This document shows positions 35,717 through 44,792 of a stretch of DNA of 64,000 nt, piece by piece. The translations under genes and the position numbers were made by a program. This DNA comes from Nitrosospira briensis (lineage in GTDB: Bacteria > Pseudomonadota > Gammaproteobacteria > Burkholderiales > Nitrosomonadaceae): positions 372,001 through 436,000 of the forward strand of contig NZ_FOVJ01000002.1 in NCBI RefSeq assembly GCF_900115125.1, given 5' to 3'. The notes beneath the pieces are model-generated. The model was not told the DNA's origin and did not search any database. It saw only the letters and a program-made list of their open reading frames with translations. The first letter of the stretch is position 1. The number at the start of each line of letters is the position of its first letter.

Positions 35717-37798
35717 TCAATCCTCTTTTGCCGCCGCGAGCTGCGTCAGCAAGGCCTCCTGCGCGCAAAGCCGTTTCCCCCTTCGGCCGGTTTTGAGATG
35801 ATAATTACCCTGGCCGTCCATTTCCCATGCCTGTCTGTTATCCTTGATATACACGTTCAAGCCTTCGGTAAGCACGCGCTTTTTCAATCTCGCTTCAAGA
35901 ACGGGAAAACATATTTCAATACGGCGAAAGAAATTTCGATCCATCCAGTCAGCGCTCGAAAGATAGACGGCCTGGGTACCCCCACGCCGAAAATAAAAAA
36001 TCCGTGTATGCTCCAGGAAACGCCCTATTATTGACCGTACCCGGATATTCTCGGACAATCCTCTGATGCCGGGGCGCAAGGCGCAGACTCCGCGAACGAT
36101 GAGATCAATTTTAACCCCCGCGCCAGATGCTGCATAAAGCGCCTTGATGATTTCCGGCTCAAGCAATGCGTTCATTTTTGCGATAATGCGAGCGGACTTT
36201 CCGGCTTTGGCATTTCGAGCTTCGTTATCGATTGCTTCGAGCATCTGGCTGTGAAAGCTGAACGGAGATTGCCACAAATATTTTAGTTTTCCCGCCTTGC
36301 CGAGGCCAGTCAATTGCATGAATACCTCGTTCACATCGGCGCAGACATCCTCGTTGCAGGTAAACAAGCCGAAATCCGTATAAAGGCGGGCCGTGCTGGC
36401 GTGGTAATTGCCGGTACCCAGATGCACGTAGCGCCGCAGCTTCCCTTCTTCACGCCGCACTACCATTGCCATTTTGGCGTGGGTTTTATGGCCCACGACC
36501 CCATACACCACATGCGCACCAACCTCCTCCAGCCGGCTTGCCCAGTTGATATTTGCCTCTTCATCGAAACGGGCCAGCAATTCCACCACTACGGTGACTT
36601 CCTTGCTGCTACTCGCAGCGGCGATAAGGGCCGCCATAACCAGGGAATCGGTTCCGGTGCGATATACAGTCTGTTTGATCGATACCACATCGGGGTCCGC
36701 TGCGGCCTGCTGCAAAAAATGAATTACCGGCTGGAATGACTGAAAAGGATGATGCAAAAGGATATCGTTCCTGCGTATCATCTGAAAAATATCCAGGGCT
36801 TTTTTCTTTTGCAGCGTTACCGGCAGGCCGGGAATGAATGGCGGATATTTCAGGCCGGGACTATCGATGCGGTCGGGGACCTGCATCAGGCGCACCAGAT
36901 TCACGGGCCCCTCCACTTGATAAAAATCATCACGCGAAAGGCCCAGTTGGTCGAGCAGAAAGTCCGACATGTGCGGCGGGCAATTGTCCGCGACCTCCAG
37001 CCGTACTGCATTTCCCAGATGCCGCTGAGGTAACTCGCCTTGTAGCGCAATGCGCAGGTTCTTCACTTCTTCCTCATCCACGAACAGATCGCTATTGCGG
37101 GTTGCACGGAATTGATAGCAGCCCACTACGCTCATGCCGGAGAATAGTTCGCCCACATGGGCGTGCAAAATGGATGAGAGAAACACAAAGTTATATTCGC
37201 TGCTGCTGATTTCAGGCGGTAGCAGAATTACGCGCGGCAACACACGTGGCGCCTGCACGATAGCCGTTCCCGAACTGCGGCCAAAAGCATCCTTGCCTTC
37301 CAGTTCAACCGCGAAATTGAGGCTCTTGTTGAGTACTCGTGGAAACGGATGCGAGATATCAAGACCAATAGGCGTCAGCACCGGCATCAACTCACGGAAG
37401 AAATAAGCCTTGATCCACTCGCGCTGAATGTCGTTCCAGGCCATACGACGCAGGAAACGGATGCCCTCATCCACAAGCCCGGGTAGAATTTCCTGATTCA
37501 ACAACTGGTATTGCCGTGCTACCAGCGCATGAGTCCGCTCGGATACCACCTTGAATACCTGGCGTGGCAACATACCGTCCGGCCCGAATCCAGGTGTATC
37601 CAGCTTGATCTGCTCTTTTAGTCCGGCGACCCGAACCTCGAAAAATTCGTCCAGATTACTACTTAATATACATAGAAACTTCAAGCGCTCGAGAAGTGGA
37701 GTGCTCTTATCTTCAGCCTGAGCGAGAACCCGCCGATTGAACTCGAGCTGTCCCACCTCACGATTGAGAAATTGGCTGCCGGCCTGGGAATTCGTCAT
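35717..37798 (-). CDS. ppk1: polyphosphate kinase 1
   Basis: 693 residues. The N-terminus (FLNREVGQLEFNRRVLAQAED) and the SNLDEFFEVRVAGLKEQ segment are family hallmarks, and GHKTHAKMAMVVRRE holds the phospho-accepting His. The late SSADWMDRNFFRRIEICFPV is the second conserved C-terminal signature. It polymerises ATP gamma-phosphate into polyphosphate. A 186-nt gap separates its stop from the downstream CYTH-CHAD gene. Confidence 0.95.
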   Translation of the reverse strand: MTNSQAGSQFLNREVGQLEFNRRVLAQAEDKSTPLLERLKFLCILSSNLDEFFEVRVAGLKEQIKLDTPGFGPDGMLPRQVFKVVSERTHALVARQYQLLNQEILPGLVDEGIRFLRRMAWNDIQREWIKAYFFRELMPVLTPIGLDISHPFPRVLNKSLNFAVELEGKDAFGRSSGTAIVQAPRVLPRVILLPPEISSSEYNFVFLSSILHAHVGELFSGMSVVGCYQFRATRNSDLFVDEEEVKNLRIALQGELPQRHLGNAVRLEVADNCPPHMSDFLLDQLGLSRDDFYQVEGPVNLVRLMQVPDRIDSPGLKYPPFIPGLPVTLQKKKALDIFQMIRRNDILLHHPFQSFQPVIHFLQQAAADPDVVSIKQTVYRTGTDSLVMAALIAAASSSKEVTVVVELLARFDEEANINWASRLEEVGAHVVYGVVGHKTHAKMAMVVRREEGKLRRYVHLGTGNYHASTARLYTDFGLFTCNEDVCADVNEVFMQLTGLGKAGKLKYLWQSPFSFHSQMLEAIDNEARNAKAGKSARIIAKMNALLEPEIIKALYAASGAGVKIDLIVRGVCALRPGIRGLSENIRVRSIIGRFLEHTRIFYFRRGGTQAVYLSSADWMDRNFFRRIEICFPVLEARLKKRVLTEGLNVYIKDNRQAWEMDGQGNYHLKTGRRGKRLCAQEALLTQLAAAKED

Positions 37799-37889
37799 GT
37801 CAGAGCCATTTCCGCTTTATATGGCTTTTGCCGTAACGAACCCAAGGTCCCAGGCGAAGACTTTTCGTCCTTCTGCATCATGCACTGTG

Positions 37890-38162
37890 TTACTTCGCGG
37901 GGGGCACGTAACCCAACGGCTGCTCTGCCCCCCTTCCGAAAAAATATGCCTCGAGCTGTTCGGCCAAGTACTTGCGTGCCTTGATATCGGAGAGATTCAG
38001 GCGGTACTCGTTGACCAGCATGGTTTGGTGGTTTATCCATCCGGCCCACGCCTGCTTCGATACGTTATCGAAAATACGCTTTCCCAGCTCGCCCGGATAA
38101 GGGGGGAAATCCAGTCCTTCCAATTCCCTCCCGAGCTTAATGCAATTGACCAACCTCGTCAT
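37890..38162 (-). CDS. yggX: YggX family Fe(II)-trafficking / oxidative damage protection protein
   Basis: A 90-residue protein beginning [20 protein letters not shown], with [12 protein letters not shown] and [16 protein letters not shown], as in the YggX family. The conserved Cys7 is present. YggX protects iron-sulphur clusters from oxidative damage and helps move Fe(II). It lies 91 nt upstream of ppk1 on the same strand. Confidence 0.93.
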   Translation of the reverse strand: MTRLVNCIKLGRELEGLDFPPYPGELGKRIFDNVSKQAWAGWINHQTMLVNEYRLNLSDIKARKYLAEQLEAYFFGRGAEQPLGYVPPAK

Positions 38163-38297
38163 TAGATCGTCTCCCGATATGATGATAGATAAAGTTTAAA
38201 GCCTCGGGCTCCTCCGGGTTATCTGCGTTTTTATCCGCGGCGGCAGCCGCTCGCCATTGTAAGGACGGCGGGCGATAGGGTGCGAGCTACTTGCCTG

Positions 38298-39680
38298 TTA
38301 TATCTGTTTTACGAAAACCTTGGAGCGTCGCTGGTAATTGTATAGTCCCCGTTTGACTTTAGGTAATTCACTTACATCGGTTTCGATAAAGCCGCGCTCG
38401 ACGAACCAGTGGGCGGTACGGGTAGTCAGGACAAATAATTTCCTGCTTTCCTGAGACCTGGCCCTGCCTTCGATATTCTTGAGCAAGGCGTCGCCGCAAC
38501 CTCCACTACGATAATCAGGATGTACCGTAAGACAGGCAAGCTCGCTTGCTTTCTCGTCGGGAAACGGATAAAGCGCCGCGCAGCCAATTATCATTCCGTC
38601 ATGTTCGACCACTACAAACCGGCCGATTTCCATTTCCAGCAACTCCCTGCTGCGTCGGACCAGCGTCCCCTCGATTTCCAGCGGTTCGATCAACTGCAGG
38701 ATGGCACCAACATCCTCTATTCTCGCTTCCCTCAAATTCTGCAGCGGACCCTTTGATATCATGCTCCCTATCCCGCTGTGAGTGAATAGCTCCTGGAGTA
38801 TGGCGCCATCCACATGGCGGCTGATGAGATGAACTCTGAATACACCGCCCTCGCAAGCTCGTATCGCAAAGGGCAGATACAACTGCGCGTCGTCGGAAAG
38901 TTGGGCTGCCTCACCGGCATCTTTCTTCAGCAGCGCCTTGCTTTCATCCACTGTCAGTTCTCGCGGCAGCAATACTTCGGCGCAACCAGAACCTTTTTTT
39001 CCCCTGCCTTCGGCATCCTCGGCATCCATTAGAAAAACGAGCTTTTCAGCCTTGAGTGCAATTGCCGTTTCAGCTGCAACATTTTCCAGCGTCAGATTGA
39101 AAATCTCGCCGGTGGGCGAATAGCCAAGTGGCGAAAGGAGCGCCAGTTCACCCTGCTCCAACCGGGAACGGATGGCAGCGGTATCTACCCTGCGCACCTC
39201 TCCGGTATGCATCAGGTCGACGCCCTCTATCACGCCAATAGGGCGCGCGGTTACAAAATTTCCGCTGGCAACCCGAATGGCGGCATTGGCCATCGGCGAC
39301 TGGGGCAGCCCCATTGATAATAATGCCTCGATCTCGACGCGCACCCGGCCTATTGACTCCTTGACGCATTGCAGCGTCGCGGCGTCGGTCACGCGCATGT
39401 CTCTGACATATGTTGTCTGCAACTTCTGCTCGTTGAGCCTTGATTCGATCTGCGGCCGGGCTCCATGTACCAATACCAGGCGCACACCCAGGCTGGCGAG
39501 CAAGTTGAGGTCATGTACCAGTTCTATAAATTTTCCATCGGCGACCACTTCGCCGCCAAAAGCGACGACAAAGATCTTATTCCGGAACGCATTGACATAA
39601 GGCGCTACAGAGCGGAACCAACTTACAAAATCGGCATTGAGCTTCACTATATTGTGGGTATGTGAAAGCAGCACGGACAT
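38298..39680 (-). CDS. argA: N-acetylglutamate synthase (amino-acid kinase fold plus GNAT)
   Basis: 460 residues. The N-terminal two-thirds is an amino-acid kinase-like domain (FVVAFGGEVVADGKFIEL, LGVRLVLVHGARPQIESRL), the last 150 residues an acetyltransferase with LTVHPDYRSGGCGDALL as the acetyl-CoA site. This is the bifunctional-looking ArgA of proteobacteria; it makes N-acetylglutamate from glutamate and acetyl-CoA, the first step of arginine synthesis, and is normally inhibited by arginine at the kinase domain. Stands alone between yggX and rsmE. Confidence 0.95.
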   Translation of the reverse strand: MSVLLSHTHNIVKLNADFVSWFRSVAPYVNAFRNKIFVVAFGGEVVADGKFIELVHDLNLLASLGVRLVLVHGARPQIESRLNEQKLQTTYVRDMRVTDAATLQCVKESIGRVRVEIEALLSMGLPQSPMANAAIRVASGNFVTARPIGVIEGVDLMHTGEVRRVDTAAIRSRLEQGELALLSPLGYSPTGEIFNLTLENVAAETAIALKAEKLVFLMDAEDAEGRGKKGSGCAEVLLPRELTVDESKALLKKDAGEAAQLSDDAQLYLPFAIRACEGGVFRVHLISRHVDGAILQELFTHSGIGSMISKGPLQNLREARIEDVGAILQLIEPLEIEGTLVRRSRELLEMEIGRFVVVEHDGMIIGCAALYPFPDEKASELACLTVHPDYRSGGCGDALLKNIEGRARSQESRKLFVLTTRTAHWFVERGFIETDVSELPKVKRGLYNYQRRSKVFVKQI

Positions 39681-39787
39681 GTGGCCGTGCCAGATTGGAT
39701 AAAGTCAGGCTTCAAGTGAGCTCTACAGTTTACCGTTCAAGAAACGAAACCTCAAAGTCGTGCATCTGCCTGACGGGAATTATCCGA

Positions 39788-40546
39788 TCAGTAATCGCCC
39801 CACAGGGTTTGCATTGCTGCGATAGCCGACAGTGCAGCAGTCTCTGTCCGAAGTATGCGCGTGCCCAGGCGCAACTGCGCAAAACCCGCCACGAGAGCAG
39901 CTGCTTCCTCATCGGCGGTAAAGCCGCCTTCCGGGCCCACAAGCAGGTTGATCGCGGCGCTTGTGGAATGACCGGGGAAATCACGCAAACTCCTTTTTGC
40001 TCCCGGCGAAAGCATCAAATGCAAATCGGCGGAAATATTTTTCCTGTCGTCGCCAGCTTGCATGCCGAGCCATGCCTGAAGCGATGTCAACGCCAGAACC
40101 CGAGGAATACGATTTCTGCCGCACTGCTCGCACGCCGAAACAGCCACGTGTTGCCAGTGGTTCATCCGCCGCTCCGCTCGCTCGCCGGTCAACTTGATTA
40201 CGCTTAGCTTTGTAGTCAAGGGTTGAACGCGGCTTACCCCCATTTCCACTGCTTTTTGTATGATCCAATCCATTTTCTCGCTGGCACACACCGCCTGGGC
40301 CAGCGTTATGACGAGCTGCGACTCACGTTCTATATCCAGGTGCTTTTCCGGTATGACGGTGACAACATTTCTTCCGATATGCGCGATAACCGAGAGGAAC
40401 TCCCCACCATTACCGTTGAACAGAGTCAACTTAGCGCTTCTTTCAAGCCTTAATACGCGTGATGCATGATGCGCGGCGCTGGCAGGCAACTCCATTGCCT
40501 TGCCAGTGCAGATTTCACCGGGGCAGTAAAATCGGGGAAGGGTCAT
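39788..40546 (-). CDS. rsmE: 16S rRNA (uracil-1498-N3)-methyltransferase
   Basis: From ATG 40546, 252 residues starting MTLPRFYCPGEICTGKAMEL; a TTG at 40558 is possible. The N-terminal PUA-like domain is followed by a SPOUT knot: QKAVEMGVSRVQPLTTKLS, LLVGPEGGFTADEEAAAL and LRLGTRILRTETAALSAIAA, which form the SAM-binding knot. It methylates U1498 in 16S rRNA. Divergent from the redoxin gene. Confidence 0.93.
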   Translation of the reverse strand: MTLPRFYCPGEICTGKAMELPASAAHHASRVLRLERSAKLTLFNGNGGEFLSVIAHIGRNVVTVIPEKHLDIERESQLVITLAQAVCASEKMDWIIQKAVEMGVSRVQPLTTKLSVIKLTGERAERRMNHWQHVAVSACEQCGRNRIPRVLALTSLQAWLGMQAGDDRKNISADLHLMLSPGAKRSLRDFPGHSTSAAINLLVGPEGGFTADEEAAALVAGFAQLRLGTRILRTETAALSAIAAMQTLWGDY

Positions 40547-40732
40547 CTTGGAAACCAAGGCAATACAGGCCCTCGCTCATGTTAGTATTCGCTTTCTACG
40601 AAGTAGATCCGCCTGAAACATGCCGTTCAGTAACTTTCCGCTTTACTACCGATTATATCTGGTAGTGGCAATGTTTTACCGCAAGTTATGCTCGGAGCAG
40701 GTTCAGGTGCATCATCAGTCAGGAGATAATTT

Positions 40733-41290
40733 ATGGCAAGCCTGGAAACACCTGTTTGTGATTTCGGTTGGAAGGCACCGGATTTCGATTTATTGGGAGT
40801 AGACGGAAAGCGCTATAACCTGGCATCGGCCAGGCGCGAGAACGGATTGCTGGTGATGTTCATCTGCAATCATTGTCCTTATGTCAAAGCGATTCGTGAT
40901 CGCATCGTCCGCGACGTGGCTGAGTTGCAGGAATACGATATAGGCGCGATCGCAATCATGTCGAACGATCCCACGGAGTATCCCGAAGATTCATTTGATA
41001 ACATGGCACGGGTAGCAAAGGAAAGTGGTTTTTCCTTCCCCTACGTTTGGGACGAGACACAGCAAGTCGCCAAAGCATATGGCGCCGTTTGCACACCTGA
41101 TTTCTTTGGCTTCAATCATGGGCTCGAGCTACAGTACCGCGGACGTCTGGATGCTTCGCGCAAGGAAGCGGCGCCTCCCGGCGCGCGGCGCGACCTTTTC
41201 GAAGGTATGCTCCAGGTCGCGAAGACAGGCCAAGGGCCCAATGAGCAGATTCCCAGCATTGGGTGTTCAATCAAGTGGCGGACGGAATAA
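40733..41290 (+). CDS. thioredoxin-fold redoxin (AhpC/TSA-like)
   Basis: 185 residues. MFICNHCPYVKAIRDRIV has a CxxC in a thioredoxin-like position at about residue 46-49, and AIAIMSNDPTEYPEDS with FPYVWDETQQVAKAYGAVC is typical of the redoxin family of thiol reductases or peroxidases that lack a known partner. No signal peptide, so cytoplasmic. It is followed three bases later by the inositol-monophosphatase-type gene, likely an operon. Confidence 0.88.
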   Translation: MASLETPVCDFGWKAPDFDLLGVDGKRYNLASARRENGLLVMFICNHCPYVKAIRDRIVRDVAELQEYDIGAIAIMSNDPTEYPEDSFDNMARVAKESGFSFPYVWDETQQVAKAYGAVCTPDFFGFNHGLELQYRGRLDASRKEAAPPGARRDLFEGMLQVAKTGQGPNEQIPSIGCSIKWRTE

Positions 41291-41293
41291 CAG

Positions 41294-42076
41294 GTGCTCG
41301 ACGCGGTCATTGCTGCCGTTAAAGCAGTTGCACAGCAGGAAATACTGCCGCGCTATCTTAAGGTGGCACGGCAACGCAAGGTTGACGGCAGCCTGTTTAC
41401 CGAAGCCGACATCGCCACTCAGGAAACGCTGTCGCGCGAATTGCGGAAGATTTATCCCGGGCCGGTGGTCGGCGAGGAAATGACGGAGCATGAGCAAGTC
41501 GATCATTGGCACGCAGGTGATGCCGGGTTGTGGTGTATGGACCCGATCGATGGCACTACCAATTTCGTCAACGGCCTGCCTTATTTTGCGGTTTCGGTGG
41601 CCCTGATGCGGCGGGGTAGAAGCGTGCTCGGCGCAGTTTACAACCCGGTCGCGGACGAAATGTTCTATGCCGAGCAGGGTAAAGGAGCCTATCTCAACGG
41701 GGAGAAATTACCGATCAAGGAACACGTTCCAACGTTTCGAGGCGCGATGGCAAACGTGGACTTGAAACGCCTTAGCCACAGACTCGCAGAGGGAATCTGC
41801 GCGGCAAGGCCGTTTTCGTCACAGCGAAATTACGGTTCTTGTTCGCTTGAATGGTGTTATACCGCCGCCGGGCGGTTTGACCTGTACCTGCATGGGGGGC
41901 AAAAATTGTGGGATTACGCGGCGGGCAGCCTTATTCTGGAAGAGGCCGGGGGCCATATGTGCGGTCTCGATCAAGATGATTTTTGGGCAGAGCCGCTATG
42001 GCACCGCTCAGCCATTGCTGCGCTTGACTTGGGCCTGTTTGTGCAATGGCGCGACTGGGTGCGAGCGCATCGCTGA
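41294..42076 (+). CDS. inositol monophosphatase family protein
   Basis: 260 residues from a GTG start at 41294. Metal-binding motifs of the lithium-sensitive phosphatase family are clear: VGEEMTEHE, DPIDGTTNFVNGLPYFAVSVA and WDYAAGSLILEEAGG. Family members hydrolyse inositol-1-phosphate, 3'(2'),5'-bisphosphate nucleotides or histidinol-phosphate (HisN-like); the sequence alone does not choose. Nothing nearby is in histidine synthesis. Confidence 0.9.
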   Translation: MLDAVIAAVKAVAQQEILPRYLKVARQRKVDGSLFTEADIATQETLSRELRKIYPGPVVGEEMTEHEQVDHWHAGDAGLWCMDPIDGTTNFVNGLPYFAVSVALMRRGRSVLGAVYNPVADEMFYAEQGKGAYLNGEKLPIKEHVPTFRGAMANVDLKRLSHRLAEGICAARPFSSQRNYGSCSLEWCYTAAGRFDLYLHGGQKLWDYAAGSLILEEAGGHMCGLDQDDFWAEPLWHRSAIAALDLGLFVQWRDWVRAHR

Positions 42077-42425
42077 CAACGGCGAGAAAAACGGGTAAGA
42101 CCGCAGTCTGCTTCTTACTGAACGTCACGCCGGCTTATCCTCTAAGGTAACTGGCCTTCAGTCCATGACCCGCGCCTCCATGATGCATAATATCAGAAGC
42201 CCATGGGTCGCCGCTGGTAATCCTCTTTTCCTTATCCCTGGCTTCCCCGGTCTTCCACAAATAGCAGGTGCAGCCCCGTCTGCCCATTATTGTCTCCTTT
42301 TAGCGACAATAATATACGTTTATATACAGCCTGTTATCACCATCCATCCATTATTCGAGAATGTTTAGCGACAGTTGAGGCCTTGGGTCTGACGGTAACT
42401 ATCGGTTAATAAACGGGAAGAAATA
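42077..42425. other. non-coding stretch upstream of the FeeM-like gene
   Basis: No convincing gene in this stretch. Its main content is the inverted repeat at 42286-42313. The sequence runs on into a sigma-54 promoter at 42426 and then a 5' leader of about 250 nt before the next gene. Confidence 0.5.
42286..42313. promoter_or_regulatory. inverted repeat, candidate activator site or terminator
   Basis: ATTATTGTC (42286-42294) and GACAATAAT (42305-42313) are exact reverse complements with a 10-nt spacer. The centre lies about 150 nt upstream of the start expected from the sigma-54 promoter at 42426, a usual distance for a bacterial enhancer-binding protein. It might instead end the upstream operon, but the stem is AT-rich and no strong T-run follows. 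Confidence 0.4.
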
Positions 42426-42441
42426 TGGCATGATTATTGCT
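42426..42441 (+). promoter_or_regulatory. sigma-54 (-24/-12) promoter of the FeeM-like gene
   Basis: TGGCATGATTATTGCT matches the sigma-54 consensus TGGCAYRNNNNTTGCW at every fixed position. Transcription would start near 42452, giving a 5' leader of about 247 nt before ATG 42699. Sigma-54 control by PrsK/PrsR-type regulators is known for PEP-CTERM regulons, so the promoter suits its place. Confidence 0.8.
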
Positions 42442-42698
42442 CACTCGTAAGACAACGCAGGTTCACAACGATAAAATCGGGTTGCCGAACACGGTTGCCT
42501 TGCGGGTTTGACGCGATCTCTAGCAAATATTCCCTCCTTTACTGGTTCGACTTGATTCTTTATACATAACGAGATGACATAACTCATCCATCGAGGAGAA
42601 CGACGCGGTTGGGAGTCGCTTCAACCCCATGTCGCCATGTTGTCAATGTCGTATTTCTGACTTGAATTATCCCGATTAAAACCCTGGACACTACTCCC

Positions 42699-43532
42699 AT
42701 GCAATTAGATAATGGCAAAAACATTCGTCTTCATCGACCCGCGTCTTCTGTTGAAACCACTGAAGACCGTTTTGCTCCCCCCTGTCAACCGCGGATTGAA
42801 GAAAAACCTTCTTTGGCTCAAACGTCTGACCCGAGATGCGTTTTGAGACAAGGCAACTATAATATCTGTCTAGCTGATTCACCTGTACGGTGCAGCCTTG
42901 TGAGCAAGCTGATCAAGTGCATGTATTCTTGGCGAGGCTACCATACCGAGAACGCAGTAATTTCTTCGCATAACCCCAATCAATTCACACTTGAGGCATC
43001 GATCGAGCGGCATCCCGTCGGGACTCTCACTCTGGGGCTTGATTCAGAGGAAGGGCTGCTTGCCGACGAACTTTACAGACGGGAAATCAACGTTTTCCGC
43101 TCAAAACAAAGAAACGTCTGCGAGCTCTCCAAGCTCGCCGTAGACCCGCAGCATAGCTCAAAAGAAATATTGGCCTCGCTGTTTCACCTTGCTTATATCT
43201 ATGGGCGTAACCTCCACGGCGCGACCGACCTGTTTATCGAAGTCAATCCACGTCATGCACGGTTTTATAAACAGATGCTGGGGCTCCGCCAGATCGGAGA
43301 AAAACGCATGTGTCATCGGGTCAACGCTCCAGCTATCTTGATGCATCTGGATCTTGATTATGCTGACGACCAGATTGCTTTGGTGGTGGATTCGTGCGAA
43401 CCGAGGGAAAGGTCGCTTTATGCTTATTTTCTATCCAAGCATGAGGAGGAAAGGGTGACCCATACGCTTAGGCAGCGTATTCATGGCCGAAACGCTACGC
43501 AACCGTTTTCCCGGCAGATCCTGCACGCTTAG
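42699..43532 (+). CDS. FeeM-like N-acyl amino acid synthase, PEP-CTERM/exosortase-associated
   Basis: 277 residues, soluble. After a disordered N-terminal 50 residues the FeeM-like GNAT fold begins. Typical parts are LEASIERHPVGTLTLGLDS, CELSKLAVDPQHSSKEIL (the E(l/v)sKLav motif) and LFIEVNPRHARFYKQMLG with the late R(H/A)RFYk motif. These enzymes link a fatty acyl chain from ACP to an amino acid. A perfect sigma-54 promoter lies 258 nt upstream. The Shine-Dalgarno is weak. It is convergent with a PEP-CTERM gene; whether the product is a signal or a membrane lipid is not known. Confidence 0.8.
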   Translation: MQLDNGKNIRLHRPASSVETTEDRFAPPCQPRIEEKPSLAQTSDPRCVLRQGNYNICLADSPVRCSLVSKLIKCMYSWRGYHTENAVISSHNPNQFTLEASIERHPVGTLTLGLDSEEGLLADELYRREINVFRSKQRNVCELSKLAVDPQHSSKEILASLFHLAYIYGRNLHGATDLFIEVNPRHARFYKQMLGLRQIGEKRMCHRVNAPAILMHLDLDYADDQIALVVDSCEPRERSLYAYFLSKHEEERVTHTLRQRIHGRNATQPFSRQILHA

Positions 43533-43660
43533 GTTCACGATAACTATATTCTGTTCACTTATTGTCGATAGTCTTTACATACCCTAGAAACAATAAGTTG
43601 TTATCCTCCCCGAGAAAATCTTGGTACTGAATCTCGATAAATAACGGATTTTCATTGGGC

Positions 43661-43690
43661 AAAAAAAGGGGATCACTATGATCCCCTTTT
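43661..43690. terminator. bidirectional terminator between FeeM-like and PEP-CTERM genes
   Basis: GGGGATC (43668-43674) pairs with GATCCCC (43680-43686) around a 5-nt loop, with seven A before and four T after. It suits both converging transcripts. Confidence 0.85.
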
Positions 43691-43711
43691 ATAAAACTCC
43701 TGGTTGGCAGC

Positions 43712-44707
43712 TTATGCGCGACGGCGACGGCTCAGGCCCAAGCCCAGAATTCCCAATCCAACCAATGCCAGCGTCGCTGGCTCAGGAACGGCTTGGCGGG
43801 CATCCGCTTCAGCACTGGATCTGATGGTCAGTTGATAAGGCGTACCGGCGGTCAGCAGCGTGGTAGCGCTCCAACCGCCGTCAAATGCTACCCCCTCGCT
43901 CGCGCCCCTGAACCGAGCCAGATCATTAAGGAAGGGAGCATTGGCCGAGACGCTATCGTTTAACCTGAAGGGATCGATCTCTGCAGTAATTCCGAAGGCG
44001 CTAGCACCGCCGGCATTGCTTACACCGTCGGGAGACCAGGTGGCAACGTTGGCGCCCGTAAGCAGATTGTCAATGGTGAAGGTCAGGTTAAACGCTGCTG
44101 AAGCGGCGGTGGGGAACACCTCACCTGAGCCGTTCCAGGCTTCCAGGTAGGCGCGCGCATCGAACCTGATCTCGAACGCGCCGTCGTTGCCCATTTCGAA
44201 TACAAAGCCGGATTGCAGGCCATTGTTGGCCGTGCTGCTGCCATCAGCGAAGCTATCCAGAACCACATAGGCGCCGTGCGAGGCCGTTGCAGGAGCACTG
44301 ATAGGTGTTCCATTAACTACCAGGCCGGTTATGGGCGAGCCGAATTGCGACTGATCCGCCAGGGAAAACGTCGACGCGGACGGATTGGAGTAGACCGCGT
44401 AGCTGTTTTCAGTGTATCCCGGCACCGGGGTGCCCAGGACTATGTGAGCCATGTCGATGTCCTCGCCTGCACGAGTCATTTCATTGCTCAAGGTTGTCCC
44501 ATTCAGCGAAGTGGATATGTCCGCCGTATTCGTGGGGCCGATTGCGGAAAAATCGCTTCTATCCAATATGTTGCCCGCCCCATCCCGGAAAGTAAGATTT
44601 CTGATATCCAATATCGAGGTGGCCAGGGCGGTGGCTTGCGCTGTGCCGACAACCGACATCGCCGCCAAGGCAAAACCAGTGGCAAGCGCTAATTTTTTTA
44701 ACTTCAT
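43712..44707 (-). CDS. PEP-CTERM sorting-domain protein
   Basis: 331 residues. A signal peptide (MKLKKLALATGFALAAMSVVGTAQA region, cleavage near residue 25) is followed by a beta-rich secreted domain with many Asn, Thr, Ser and Asp and no Cys. The tail, from Val307, is VPEPATLALVGLGILGLG, then LSRRRR: a PEP motif, one helix and an Arg cluster, the signal cut by exosortase (EpsH). GGAG precedes the ATG. A sigma-54 promoter lies 70 nt upstream. The protein is probably released to the outer surface or matrix; its own function is unknown. No exosortase gene is in the window. Confidence 0.93.
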   Translation of the reverse strand: MKLKKLALATGFALAAMSVVGTAQATALATSILDIRNLTFRDGAGNILDRSDFSAIGPTNTADISTSLNGTTLSNEMTRAGEDIDMAHIVLGTPVPGYTENSYAVYSNPSASTFSLADQSQFGSPITGLVVNGTPISAPATASHGAYVVLDSFADGSSTANNGLQSGFVFEMGNDGAFEIRFDARAYLEAWNGSGEVFPTAASAAFNLTFTIDNLLTGANVATWSPDGVSNAGGASAFGITAEIDPFRLNDSVSANAPFLNDLARFRGASEGVAFDGGWSATTLLTAGTPYQLTIRSSAEADARQAVPEPATLALVGLGILGLGLSRRRRA

Positions 44708-44776
44708 ATGTTCTCCGTTATAAATTATGTTGAATCATGTTACTTCAGGTACTTCTTTTTCCGACAATACTTATTA

Positions 44777-44792
44777 AGCACAGACTGTGCCA
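44777..44792 (-). promoter_or_regulatory. sigma-54 (-24/-12) promoter of the PEP-CTERM gene
   Basis: On the minus strand TGGCACAGTCTGTGCT matches TGGCAYRNNNNTTGCW with a single change (G for the first T of TTGC). The expected start lies near 44767, about 60 nt before ATG 44707. Confidence 0.75.
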
